DNA of 64,000 nt from Evernia prunastri (lineage: Eukaryota > Ascomycota > Lecanoromycetes > Lecanorales > Parmeliaceae): positions 372,001 to 436,000 of the forward strand of contig NKYR01000011.1 in the NCBI GenBank assembly GCA_003184365.1, given 5' to 3'. Position 1 is the stretch's first letter, and each line of letters begins with the position of its first letter. Below the pieces are notes generated by a model, which saw only the letters and a program-made list of their open reading frames with translations, had not been told where the DNA came from and ran no database searches. Shown here one piece after another: positions 33,384-44,719 of this stretch. A program made the position numbers and the translations under genes.

Positions 33384-34977
33384 TCAAAGTCTGAGCCATT
33401 GGTCAGTCTCGGCACATTCCAAGACCCCAGCGCCTATTACTCTCCCAACACGTGCGAGTTCGGACCTAAACCACGATGTCTGCTCCACATGCACGTCATC
33501 AAGGCCCGACACGATCGTTAAAGGCCATACTGTCAGAGCAGCCAGATATGGCTTGATTTCCTCGTTCGTATTCAAGATGATCGTATTCCGAGGGGAGGAG
33601 GAGGATGAGTCGGGACAGTCTGTGACCTTGAATCTTTGGAGACAGAACGGCAAGCTGGATGCTAGATCGTTGGCCATCGTTTTCATATAAGACAGACATT
33701 CCAGGCGCTGTTCACAGGGCAGAATGATATCCGAATCTGGATAACCGAGATCAAGAACCCTCAAGCGTGTACTATTGATGAGCATTCTTGTGGCGTAGTA
33801 TTGATTCCACACAGCTGCGAATGCACCACTCGAGTAGCTGTAGACGATCGGAGAGTGAAAATCTCTCATCGGCCAAGGATGAGATTTGGGCAACATGTGA
33901 CGCTGGAGAGACCAAGTGCTCGGGAAGTGGCTGGTCCAGACTTGCAACGCCTTGTCAAGGTCCTGTAATTCTTTATTGAGCTCATCGGCTATTGACGTAA
34001 TCTCACAAGGTGAGTGCCATGGACCGGTTTCAGTCTCCCTAAGAAACGTGCACAGTCGCTGGCGGATATTGACAACTTGTACGACGATGGAATCGAAATC
34101 GAGCTCCGCACCATGCTCGCCGAAACAACTACCTTGCACTAGCCATTCCGGCAACGCGAGATTTCTCATTAGAGCGGATCTGATTACCCCACGTCTGGTA
34201 TGCTTGATAATATTCGTCGCAGACTGACTGTGACTCAGGTGGTCTTTCCAAACTTTCAGTATTGCCAAAGCCCCGTCATGATGCGAGATACTCTGGCACG
34301 TAGTAACCAATGGGGCTTTCATTCTACGATGATGAGGACGGTATACTACATCCTCGTACCGGCCCATGAAGAAAATCGCAAGCAAGCAGGCGTCAATATT
34401 TCCGTGATCCAACGAGGGGATTGTCACTTGCGCCATCCGTAGTAGGCGATTATATTCCATAGAAGCTTCTATGGCAGCTGGTCCATGCTGCTGCGTTCGT
34501 GAAAACACCGCTAGGGCCATGGAAGATACCGCGAGATCGAGTATCGGATAATCGGCTCTAGACCTCCATATGGGTAGAAAATCGTCAAGATTTCCCTTCA
34601 GAATACTTGGAGCGTCTTTCAGCGTTCGTAAATGGTCGTGCAAATAGTAGGCGATTGCTTGCGTTTTCAGATCGCCAAGCGGAGGCTGCAGGACGGCGTC
34701 AAGGTTGCCGGTGATCTCTACTGTGGGAGTTGGACGGGGGCCCCTGGGACGCTTTTTCTGACCGCTCGCGTAGGAGTTTTCGAAGTGGACTACGGTGGAA
34801 ACTTGTCCGGCCCTCATCCCATGGCATGTTCGCTGGGATTTACTACATCTCTGACACACTGGTTGGGCCTCATCACACTGCAGAGGGTGGATCAGCTAGC
34901 ACGGCGTCAATGTGGGAGTAACTTGCCTTGATGCGTCGGATCTTGCATGTTTGGCATCCTGCACTTGGAAATGGCAT
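33384..34977 (-). CDS. Zn2Cys6 transcription factor
   Basis: Two exons, 34977-34927 and 34877-33384, give 514 aa. The N-terminus MPFPSAGCQTCKIRRIK joins to CDEAQPVCQRCSKSQRTCHGM, forming the six-cysteine binuclear zinc cluster (C-x2-C-x6-C-x6-C-x2-C-x6-C). The 49-nt intron inside the cluster starts with GC (AAG|GCAAGT) and ends CAG, phase 0. The remainder is a fungal-specific-factor-like helical region (DDFLPIWRSRADYPILDLAVSSMALAVFSR, ILKVWKDHLSHSQ, RMLINSTRLRVLDLG). This layout (short zinc cluster, no bZIP-like coiled coil, DUF3468-type middle region) is common among lineage-specific regulators. The target genes are unknown. The nearest neighbour, an SDR 1.1 kb upstream on the same strand, might be related but nothing shows this. 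Confidence 0.88.
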
Positions 34978-36115
34978 ATTGCACCACAGAATTATGAATT
35001 CAACATGGCTAGGGTCAGGTCATTAAAAGAGCGAGTCTGGTGGCTGCGGCGTATATGCAAATGTCTTTGCCCTTGACTTGTTCTTGAGATATACTAGAGC
35101 AGTCGTAGACCATCGGCACACGCGCCTAAATCCGGTTTTATTTCCGGCGCTAGTATAACATTCAGACTGAACTCCTCATTCTAAGTCATGTCCTTCTGTT
35201 GTGATATGTTGGACGGCCGTTTACGATTCTGTCGAGGTGTGGCTATCCATTATACATGCCAAACATAATAGGTTTGAAAGACCAACTCTCCAACGCCTTC
35301 AAATATGACGAACACCTACATATCTTTGGATAAAAGATATGCCAATGCCCCCCTCTTCGATGCCTAACCGTACTCAGGACCTTAGATATGTGGACTGGCG
35401 CGAGCCTACAGCGTGGATTCGAATCGTCTTCCTGCGATGAGCCTCCGAGCTACATTGAGTGATGCATTTATTAATCCATAGGACAAAAACCCAAGTCTCT
35501 TTTCTTGTACCCCTTTCGCCCTGACCATCACGCCACGTATCTCTTCAGGAGGTGCCAATGCGTGATTTATGCACGGGTCTACATGATATAATGAAAGAGA
35601 GTTCCGCCGCTAGCATTGATGAAATTGAAGTCAGCGAAAAGGGTTACGGATGCTGCTACTTGTTGTACTTCTCGAAGACCAGATCACGCTAGCGAACTAG
35701 GTTGGTAAGAAATATCTGTACCTCTTGAGGCAGATCCGTGAACGGCGAATTTTTTTCGTGAGTGAAGCTCACCTTCAATCCTTCGGATTTCACTGGATAT
35801 GCCCTGAATTTTGGCAAAAGAGAATTGGATCATAGAACGTGCGCTTTGACGTACGAACTCTCAGGCTGAGAATGCTAGCCCAAGAGCGGCGATGTTGAGA
35901 CCAATGTTGACCTCATTTCATGTACTAGTACTCTGGAGGAGTTTCGCTCCCCAATCCTCCTCGACGCTTGTCACCTCCCATGCAGACGTTAAAAAGAAAC
36001 CACGCTCGTCAAAGTGACCGGTATCCAAAGAATCAACACTTTGGTTGGCGATGGAACCCAATCCTACAGGAACAAGCCCTTTCTCGGCTCGGCCAGTCCA
36101 CCACAGTCGGTCTCC
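34978..36115. other. Intergenic, no supported gene
   Basis: Promoter region of the Zn2Cys6 gene and 3' flank of the SDR gene. Nothing else is recognised. Confidence 0.5.
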
Positions 36116-37148
36116 TCAGGGGCTATAACCCTCCAGCTCCTTCTGAGTCCAAACCCACAACTTCTCACCGAGCTCCCGATCCGCCGATTCCTTCGAATGC
36201 TCCCCCAAGCGCCCGACCGGAAGGTAAAGCTCCCCGTTCCTGACCCCGCCTTTATCAGTCGTGGCGCACCAACACGTATTGTAGACGCCCTCCTCCGGCT
36301 CCACGATGACGTCGTTCATCTGGTACACGAGATCTTTCTCCTCGGGCTTCAAGCGGCCGATGATGTCAGTCTTCACGGTGCCCGGGTGCAGGGCGACGGA
36401 CGTGACGGACGGGTAGCGGCGCGCCAGCTCCGCCGGGTACTGCACGTTGGCGAGCTTGCTCTGCCCGTAGCGGGCCCACTGGGAGCCGGGGCCAAAGTCC
36501 TGCGTCGACCTGAGGCCTTCGAACTGGATGCCGCCGGGGAAGGGGTACATGAAGCCGAGGGAGGTGAGGAAGAGGACGCGCGCGTCGCCCGTCTTCGCTG
36601 CCGTCCGCTGGAGGGTGGGGAGGAGCAGCTTGACGAGGAGGGCGTGCGCGAGGTGGTTCACTCCGAATTGGTTCTCGTAGCCATCTTTCGTGAGGGCGGC
36701 GTCGGTGGCCATGACGCCGGCGTTGCAGATGAGGACGTCGAGCGTGGGGTTCTTGGAGAGGAACGATCTCGCGGCTTCTTCGACGGAGGAGAGGGATAGT
36801 TGGTCGCATTCGATGAAGGTGAGCTGCATGGAAGGGGCTACGAATTTGGTATCTTGGATTATGCTTTCAGCACCCTTGGCGTTGCGGCCGGTGAAGTAGA
36901 TGTGCTTCGGAGAGTGCTTTGCGAGAGTGAGGATGGTTTGCTTGCCGAGACCATTGGTTCCTAAGAAGAAAAAGGCTGGCTGTTAGCAGAAGTCTCAGTC
37001 GCTGGACCGTCGCAAGAGGGCCAAATTTCAAGCTCTCCGTGAAGAGATGGAGGAAAGGTCTTGGGTCTTCGTGAGTGTTTTTACCTCCCGTGATCAAGAA
37101 TGTCTTCTGGGAGAGATCGGGTATATCAGTTGCCGGGTTGAAGTCCAT
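36116..37148 (-). CDS. Short-chain dehydrogenase/reductase
   Basis: Two exons, 37148-37085 and 36960-36116, with a 124-nt phase-1 intron, give 302 aa. The splice completes the NAD(P)-binding motif TGGTNGLGK (from FLITG to GTNGLGK), followed by the second strand HIYFTGRNAKG. Other Rossmann-fold hallmarks are DVLICNAGVM, NHLAHALLVKLLLP, the catalytic Ser in LFLTSLGF (about residue 155), and the Tyr-x3-Lys pair YGQSK (about residues 186-190) with LALHPGTVKTDI-type sequence after it. The TGRNAKG stretch and overall length resemble retinol-dehydrogenase/WW-oxidoreductase-like fungal SDRs. The substrate cannot be told. Confidence 0.9.
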
Positions 37149-38171
37149 CGTCACTAAGAGTTCAACGTATCCTATTCCTATTCCTGTTCTTCTTTTTCTT
37201 CTACCTCTTCCACTTAAGTCCCAACGAGTATGCCCTTCCAAAAATCCATGATGAATGAACCGAAGTCGTTATCGATAGGAAGAACTCGGCCAGCCCAGCC
37301 TGGATCACGGTGCGGCTGAACGCAACCTAACCACCGAGGGTATAGTCAGCCAGACAGAAGGATTCGGCCTTACCTTAAGGACGGCCCAGGGCGTTGTTGC
37401 AATGCACTTACATATGCACTTATAGAGTAGACTACCCGATCCTCTTGCACCTCGAACGCAGAGCAAGGATCCCGTTCATACCAGGCCCACACCTGTTCCC
37501 GCTACCCTACAGGTGCTCCCCCCCCCCCCCCCGAGTCAGGCTTGCGTCAAGCGGCTCCACGTCCCAGCTCTTCAATCGAAATCTCCCTGCACAGACCACC
37601 CCCTCAATCAAACTGCTCCGCTTCACAACCCATTCCCTAATAAGACCAGCTGACAGCTCTCCACTCTTTCTCTACTAAACATATATCATGTAAGTACTGT
37701 CGTCCTCTTATTAATAAGGAAAGGAGCATAGTCATCTATCTTGAAACGACAAACCAATGTGTGTATGCCTCAGCATGTGGAGAGCTCCCACACCACACAG
37801 ACACATACAAGTCGCGAGCTGGCCACTGACACGGTGTGTTTGATACTATCTCACGGAAAAAACGCGGTTGTAGCGCGTGGGGCTGGACAATGCCTCGCGC
37901 AAAGGGATATAAGTATGCAGGTAGGGTAGGTAGCACTGAAAGGGACCGGTCGTGGATAATTCGTGAATAATAACGATGTAAGTCTTAACCCATGTACCTC
38001 AGTACCATTTTGGGGGCGCCTGCCCCTACCCTGTGACCATGATATCTGGACTATCGACAGATGTTCCATTTCCGCATGAAGATGAGACTATGATACACGC
38101 GACGAATCAAAACCCAAGGTATCTCGACCCGCAAATATAGAAGTCCCGAGGTAATTCGAAAAATTAAGAAA
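37149..38171. other. Intergenic with a C15 homopolymer
   Basis: No gene is supported. A run of 15 C lies at 37518-37532, which is prone to length errors. Confidence 0.5.
37518..37532. repeat. Poly-C run (15 nt)
   Basis: Uninterrupted C15 within CCTACAGGTGCT...GAGTC. Confidence 0.85.
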
Positions 38172-39243
38172 TCATAAAGTGCCCTTGTTGAGGTAGCTTT
38201 TCCACTGCTGATAGTACATGTCGAACTCCTTCTCGCAGTACCGAGTCGAGTCCAGTTCACAGCCGACCAGTCTAACGACGAATTCGCCCTCCTTGTACAT
38301 CACTTCTTTGCCACCCCGGCTTGCGATGTCGACACCGTAGGAATTGATGAGATTCTGTGGTACCAGTGCAAGCTTTGTCAGAATAGTCGGGTGCCATTGG
38401 ACCACGTGTTCCTATGCAACAAACTTCAGTGGTGGCCCAGTGAGCAATGAGATGATATGGAAGAGCCTACCAATGCGTGGGCTTCGGCCTTCTGGAAGTT
38501 GTAGCTGCGATACAATGGGTCAAACCATGTATCGAGGAAGAACTTCGCCCATTCCCCTCGGCGTAGAATGAAGCTTCCTTGGCATAGACCCTCAGCATCT
38601 TGCGTGAGAACCAGATCGACCTTGTCCCCCTTAAGGTGTGTAAAGGTTCTAATGACACTGTCCGGTGGCACGACAGGCTTATCCCTAAGCATTATCGACT
38701 CAAGGCGCTTCTTATCCATGACGTGGGAGGTGAGTGAGATTTTCGGGTTCATTATCAGGCTATGTGGCGATAGATTGAAGAAGTAGGTGGAATGTGGGTA
38801 CTTGGTCATGGCATGCCGTAAAGCAGGAACCATAGCCCAGCTCCTGGGGGAACTACCATAGTCGTAGTCTGAAACATCTGGGAAGAAGGCAGCGTAACCT
38901 GGGAATGCCAATTGTCAGACCAGAGCAGTCTCGAGGGTTATCCCATAGGCAACATACCATTCTTATCGGCATAGTATTTCCTGTTCTCCATAATCCGCGC
39001 CCGGTATTCATCACTCATGGTCGCCTCGTCGAGTAGAGTCACCACCACCACTTCAGGTGTGCCTGGAGGAGCCTTCTCTCCTGGTGCGCCAAACAAGCGT
39101 GTTGCAAGGTAGACCAGTAAGAGTAGGGTGCATCCTACGAGGGCGGCGAATTGGAGCTGTTTCCGCCGGATTGGCGAGGACCGAGATGCTCTTGCGTATG
39201 GAGGAGGCTGAGAAGTCTTCCGAGGGGGCATGGCAAAATGCAT
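38172..39243 (-). CDS. MNN11: Alpha-1,6-mannosyltransferase, GT34 (Mnn11-type)
   Basis: Three exons, 39243-38958, 38898-38471 and 38411-38172, give 317 aa. Introns are phase 1 and phase 0 (donors GTATGT, GTAGGC). It is a type II Golgi protein with a short basic cytoplasmic tail (RASRSSPIRRKQ), a membrane anchor (LQFAALVGCTLLLLVYLATRLF), a stem (PGEKAPPGTPEVV), then the GMA12/MNN10 (GT34) domain: GYAAFFPDVSDYDYGSSPRSWA, PALRHAMTKYPHSTYFFNLSPH, PPDSVIRTFTHLKG, GSFILRRGEWAKFFLDTW and VQWHPTIL. It belongs to mannan polymerase-type complexes extending N-glycans. The start at 39243 is chosen because it puts the short basic tail before the anchor. An in-frame ATG at 39339 would add 32 residues. The position where GT34 enzymes often carry an Asp-rich metal site reads NLSPHS here. 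Confidence 0.85.
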
Positions 39244-39722
39244 GATTGACTCGTCGGTGGAGTCGGGTTCGGCTGAGGATGTACCTACTCCAAAGGCCCA
39301 GGCCAACAGGCCCTCAAAGCCGAGTGGGCGGACACCCACCGCGTAGCTTGATGAGAAGGTGACGACCTAGGAAATCTTCAATGTGCCGGAAGCTTGAAGC
39401 TAAGTGGATTTATAGATGAATTGTATATGGTGGAGTTGCAAGAACAGACGCTGTGTTAGTTAGATGGTAGTGATAGAAATGTCAGAATTCTTGGACTGTG
39501 TACTTTGCTGTCTGGCAAAGTTGAACTCGTTCCATGAACAATGCGGTTAGACCTTCCGTGTTTAGGACCAGCGGAGCTATTGGACCCTTAAAATACTTGG
39601 CATGGAGCTTCAACCGTTTTTTTCCCATGTCCACTTGTTGGTCCAAGAGTATCAAACATTTTCTCTATCAAGTTCTTTTTCCCTCCTAATTCCTATCCAT
39701 TCTTATTATTAAGTCAGTGACC
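39244..39722. other. Divergent promoter region
   Basis: Lies between the Mnn11-type gene (minus) and the aspartate aminotransferase gene (plus). It is T-rich just before the start codon. No gene is supported. Confidence 0.5.
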
Positions 39723-41320
39723 ATGTTATCTTCTTGCCGCTTAATTGGCCGCCGAGCTACAATAAGATCGTCCCTACCAAGAACGTTAGCCCTGAGATCT
39801 GCCTCTACATGGGCTCACGTTCCTCAAGGTCCTCCTGTGCGTTTACGAGCCATTGACTACAGCTATATAAGTGACTGACCCGACTGCAGGATGTAAGCGA
39901 GGGCTTTTGCAGATTGCCAAGCCTCACTGACACGCTACCGGATTCCAGGCTATTTTGGGTATCACAGAGGCATTCAAGGCGGACAGCTTCAAGGAGAAGA
40001 TCAATCTAGGAGTAGGGGCATACCGTAGGTAATCCAATATCAATTACAAAAACCACGGCTGATGCCGCTTAGGCGACGACAAGGGAAAGCCTTACGTTCT
40101 GCCATCTGTTCGTTCCGCTGAAAAAAAGGTCGTCGACTCGGCACTTGATAAGGAATACGCCGGAATCACAGGTGTGCCTTCTTTCACCAAAGCTGCTGCT
40201 GTCCTCGCCTATGGTGCTTCTTCCGACGCGATCAAAAACGATCGAATCGCAATAACTCAATCCATCTCCGGCACCGGCGCCCTTCGAATCGGTGGCGAAT
40301 TCCTGGCGCGTCACTATCCTTCCAGCAAGAAGATCTACATACCAACACCTAGCTGGGCGAACCACAACGCTGTCTTCAAAGACTCTGGCTTAGAGGTCGT
40401 AAAGTACCGATATTACAATAAAGACACCATTGGTCTGGACTTTGACGGTATGGTAGACGATCTGAAGGCCGCCCCCGAGGGCAGTATCGTTCTCCTTCAT
40501 GCCTGTGCACACAACCCGACTGGAATTGATCCTTCAGAACAGCAATGGAGGAATATCAGCAATGTCGTCAAGGAGAAGAAGCATTATCCATTCTTTGACA
40601 TGGCCTACCAAGGGTTTGCCAGCGGCGATACCAAGAAGGATGCTTTCCCGGTCAGGCATTTCGAGTCTGAGGGCCATACGTTTTGTCTGGCCCAGAGCTT
40701 TGCTAAGAACATGGTACGTTCTTTCTGAGTGCAATCCTGTTCTTGTTTTGCTGATGCTTGACAGGGACTTTACGGCGAGCGTGTCGGAGCTTTCTCCATT
40801 TGCTGCGAGTCGGCCGAAGAAAAAAAGCGAGTGGATTCGCAAGTGAAAATCCTTGTCCGACCTCTTTACTCGAACCCTCCTGTGCACGGTGCTCGTATCG
40901 CTGCGGAGATCCTGAACAACCCCGAGCTCAACCAGCAATGGCTCGAAGAGGTCAAGGGAATGGCCGATCGTATCATTAGCATGAGGGCGCTACTGAAAAA
41001 GAATCTAGAAGACCTAGGCAGCAAGCACGACTGGAGCCACATCACGTCGCAGGTAATGATTCGCCCACACGCAATGCAGGATCCCGGGGTCTGACGTGGT
41101 CTAGATCGGCATGTTTGCTTATACAGGGTTGAAGCCCGAGCAAATGGACCAGCTGGCCAAGGAAGTGAGTTGCAGTTGAAGTAATGGTTCTATGACGGTG
41201 CTTACACATTCATTTTAGCACTCGGTATACGCCACCAAAGACGGCAGGATATCCGTAGCTGGGATAACGACGGGCAATGTCAAGCGCCTTGCGGAGTCCA
41301 TCCACAAGGTGACGAGCTAA
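39723..41320 (+). CDS. AAT1: Mitochondrial aspartate aminotransferase
   Basis: Seven exons by my reading: 39723-39836, 39890-39892, 39949-40024, 40073-40713, 40765-41052, 41105-41164 and 41219-41320, giving 427 aa. The enzyme interconverts aspartate/2-oxoglutarate and oxaloacetate/glutamate with pyridoxal phosphate. The N-terminus MLSSCRLIGRRATIRSSLPR is an Arg/Ser presequence. Conserved blocks are WAHVPQGPP-D-AILGITEAFKAD, INLGVGAYRDD, LHACAHNPTGID, FFDMAYQGFASGD and the PLP-lysine loop LAQSFAKNMGLYGERVGA (Lys about 276, with the exon junction after NM). The C-terminus is RISVAGITTGNVKRLAESIHKV. Exon 2 appears to be only 3 nt (GAT, Asp 39), between two introns of 53 and 56 nt that each have a good donor, a CTGAC branch point and a CAG acceptor. 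Confidence 0.95.
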
Positions 41321-43849
41321 TTTCCATGACGGGGAATGCGCCCTTGGGTTGCCGTCTTACTTGTAACTTGATCACTTCATCTTCAACCTTATTCCATCCT
41401 CGGATCGAATCATTTCAACGATTCCCTTGCATTTAGCGCGGGGAGAAAAGTGTATGATAGCTTGAATGGATGATAGTCTGAGCGAGTCTCTGTGTCTGTT
41501 GGGTCTATCGCGGACCCAACGCCTAGATGCGTTGAGGTCACCTTGATGAAGCATTGTGTTCCTCTGAGTCTGACAAATCTTAGTGCCGTACGTCATAGAC
41601 ACGGATACATGGATGGAGCAGCGGAGGTAACGGGAGCGAGGTATGGTAGTGAAGTGCTGATGGGTGATGATTATTGCATACAGCGATCAACGGTGTCGCT
41701 CTTATCCCAGACGAGGGAGGAGAAGCGAAAGCGAAAGTCAGCTTTATGGGTCTCGAACGTCTTGCGGCTCTTTTACGAGGTCATGCATATGTGCGATAAG
41801 AGTCTTTAAGAGACAAGCATCTGCACTGACCCTAACAAAGTCCAGTACTTTTACTTTACTTTAGGTAGGGCCAGTACCCATGGGCCCTGCATCAAAGGCG
41901 TTTGGCGGGTAGAGTACGGGGAAAGGTTGCAGCTGAAGTCAAGCGCCAAACGGATGATGATGGTAGAGTACATGGAGTAGAGTAAGTAAGGTACTTGATG
42001 CAGCATATCTTTATCGTTTGAGCGGGACTCTTGAGGAATCCAGAAGCATCTATCCATCAGCCCACTCGGTCATAGCTGACGGCATGACCGCCAACAGCGC
42101 TGCACATCACTTGTCATGCCAACAGTCGGTCAAGGTAAAGGATAAGAAGCTAATGAATGATTGCTGAGGAATGGCAAGGAATATGGGGGAATTGATGGAC
42201 CAGGAAAAGCGGTGGTTGGCTTGAACTGCTTTGTTGTTCTCGGCGTGTCGCGGCATGGGAAAAAATCAAAGGTTCTAGACCCGGGTCGATTATCACGGGT
42301 AAGGCTTTTTGGGTACCCGGAGAGCGGTGGTCCTCGTGCTCCCAGGGTGCGTCCAAAGGTCGGAGCTAAAGGTGGATATGCGCAAAGCCGTCATCGGTGA
42401 CGCAGTTTGGCTCCTCTGTTTCATCATTTCGTTCTCTCGCTTGTTCCAACAACAAAGGTAACTGTACAACTTCCCAAGTACTTTGGTCCTCCTTTGTACT
42501 GTTGTATCAAGGATAGATCGGCTGACAGTTTGGACCGATTGCCTCATCGCTCAAGCCCTTGGTTCCCGCCGTCGTACCAGCTAGCCTGAGCGTTTTTCGT
42601 GTGGGGAGCAGCTCGGGTGCAATTCATTACCTTGAGCATGTACTCCGCCAACGTAGAAGGTGTAGCGCTAGGGTAAACGAACATGGTGGATTCGATGGCT
42701 TATTTGCCATGTGTCGTGCTTTAGCTACATGTAAGGTACCTAGCATGATCATCTACGTACCTATAGGTAAGGTACACATAGGTTCCTTTAAGTGGCAAAA
42801 AGGACGCAGGAGCGGATTCCCTAAGTCGAGCTTGTGTAGAATCTGTATACTAGTATACTACTTCACTTACTACCTTAGCTTAGGTAGTATTTCGAAGCGA
42901 TGATCGGGAGCCGGAAAGTATCAAGGGCATTACCCACCAATTAAGAAATCCCCCAGGCAGTAGACTCCCTGCAAAAAAAGGTATGATGATAGCGTATGAT
43001 CTCATACCTGAAGCCAAAATTCTCTATCATTAGTGTCACTCCATGACCCTGTGCTTGGTAAGTTTGAGTGGGCAGAGAAAGAGAGAGAGAGAGAAAGGGG
43101 AAAAGAGACAGTGAGAAAGAAAGAGGGAACGCTGACTGCTGAGGGGGAACATCATTGATTGTTAAGGTACTGTATAAAGTAGCTTATCGATTACAGCTTG
43201 AGTCTTTGACCCATTGTGCTACCCGAACTTGTATAATCAAGGTCAGACTTTATAATAAGAATCCCACAAAACATAAGGTACTACCAAACTACATGCTACA
43301 TGCTACATACTACATACTCTAGCTCCCTTCCACCACTCGTGTTCGGGCACGGTAGAATTAGAATTATTACCTTACCTTAATCCTCCTTTCACTTGACTCC
43401 ACCTACTCTATTTCTGCTTACTGCTTTCTATCAACTCTGACACAGACTAACCGACTAACAACCACCGAGCTTCTGCTTCCATTCTCCCAAACTTGCTGCC
43501 AATCCTACACCTTCTCCAACCCGAGCTCCTCCTCCTCATTCCCCACTACCACCTCGACTGCAGCTACCCTTCCCCCCGTCCGTCCCATATATCTACGAGC
43601 CTCCCCCGCCAGCCCAGACCACTCAAAGCTTTCCTCATTATCTTGTGAGTTGCCCTGCCTTGGAGCAAATAGTCTCTCGCCTGCTGACAATAAGCACAGC
43701 TCTACCTGTACACAGGTGTGACCTTTCCCTACCCACCTCAATATCACTACCTTGCTACAAGTCCCTCTCTTTCCTGCCCATCGCAGCCAACAGAAAGAGC
43801 TTTGTCGCGCCCGCACCTACATTGCTCTCGTTACTGGAAAACGCTCACC
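41321..43849. other. Gene-poor spacer and YPD1 leader
   Basis: No supported gene in 2.5 kb. It contains a GA-rich simple repeat near 43078-43100, tandem CTACATG words near 43290-43320, and a long pyrimidine-rich stretch (43380-43840) that is probably the promoter and 5' leader of YPD1. Confidence 0.5.
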
Positions 43850-44719
43850 ATGACTAAGGCCAGCTCCATCCCGAAGCCTGCAACCTACTACAAACACAGC
43901 AAAGCCAAAGAGGAGGACGAACAGGACGAACAAGACGAACAAGAAGAAGAGGACGATATGGCAAGTCATCCCACAGAAGATGTACGTCCCCGCTGCCACA
44001 TTGCCCGCTCCTCTACAGCCATGAACTTGTATGCTGACTTGTTCCCAAAGTCGGAAGCTGGCTCTTCAGGCCTCCCCGATTGCGGTGACTCGATCGACCA
44101 GCTCACGTTCGAACAAATCCTCGAGATGGACGATGATGAGGACGAAAGGGAGTTCTCTAAGAGCATTGTCTACGGGTTTTTCGAGCAGGCAGAGGGTACC
44201 TTCGAGAAGATGAATAAGTCCTTGTAAGTTGATGCCGACCTCGAGTTTGCCAGCACATTCCCGATCCCTCCCCTACCGTCAGCCGTCTTCTGTTTTGATG
44301 AACAAGTCTCTAACCGGGTAAGGTCGACCGCCGAGACGCAAAAATCTCAGTAAGTTATAGCCAGCTTCTCATCTATCCCGGCCCCTTCTACCGCCCGCCA
44401 CGCCAGCTGCATTGTGATAACTCGGAAGCATCATCGCAGTCGCTGACTTCCTCTTAGGCGAGAACAGGAATTGGCGACCCTCTCCTCCCTCGGCCACTTT
44501 CTGAAGGGTTCCTCCGCGACGCTTGGCATGACTAAAGTGAAGGATTCTTGCGAGAAGATTCAGCACTACGGCGCACATAAAGACGATGCCGGGCAGCCTA
44601 CAGATATGGAAGACACGGTACTACTGAAGAAGATCAAGGCGACCTTGGCGACGGTCAAGGTGGAATACAAAGAAGCGGAACGAATACTGAGGCAGTTTTA
44701 CCACGATCCAGAAGCGTGA
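43850..44719 (+). CDS. YPD1: Phosphorelay intermediate protein Ypd1 (HPt)
   Basis: Exons 43850-43981, 44051-44223 and 44458-44719 give 188 aa. Intron 1 (69 nt, GTACGT...AAAG) keeps the frame open but has strong signals, and the sequence after it, SGLPDCGDSIDQLTFEQILEMDDDE, matches the standard Ypd1 N-terminus. The HPt core has FSKSIVYGFFEQAEGTFEKM, then LSSLGHFLKGSSATLG with the phospho-accepting His (about residue 115), then KVKDSCEKIQHYGAHKDD. Ypd1 passes phosphate from hybrid histidine kinases to response regulators such as Ssk1 and Skn7 (osmotic and oxidative stress). An unusual ~35-residue acidic extension (KEEDEQDEQDEQEEEDD) precedes the usual start MASHPTED, so translation may begin at that Met. 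A possible 27-nt extra exon lies at 44323-44349. Confidence 0.93.

Noticed and set aside
35405..35425. GATTCGAATC word as tRNA B box
   Set aside because: No acceptor or anticodon stems can be built around it.
34878..36115. Possible biosynthetic cluster (Zn2Cys6, SDR, GT, GMC)
   Set aside because: No core synthase, P450 or transporter is present, and the genes are far apart and include housekeeping enzymes.
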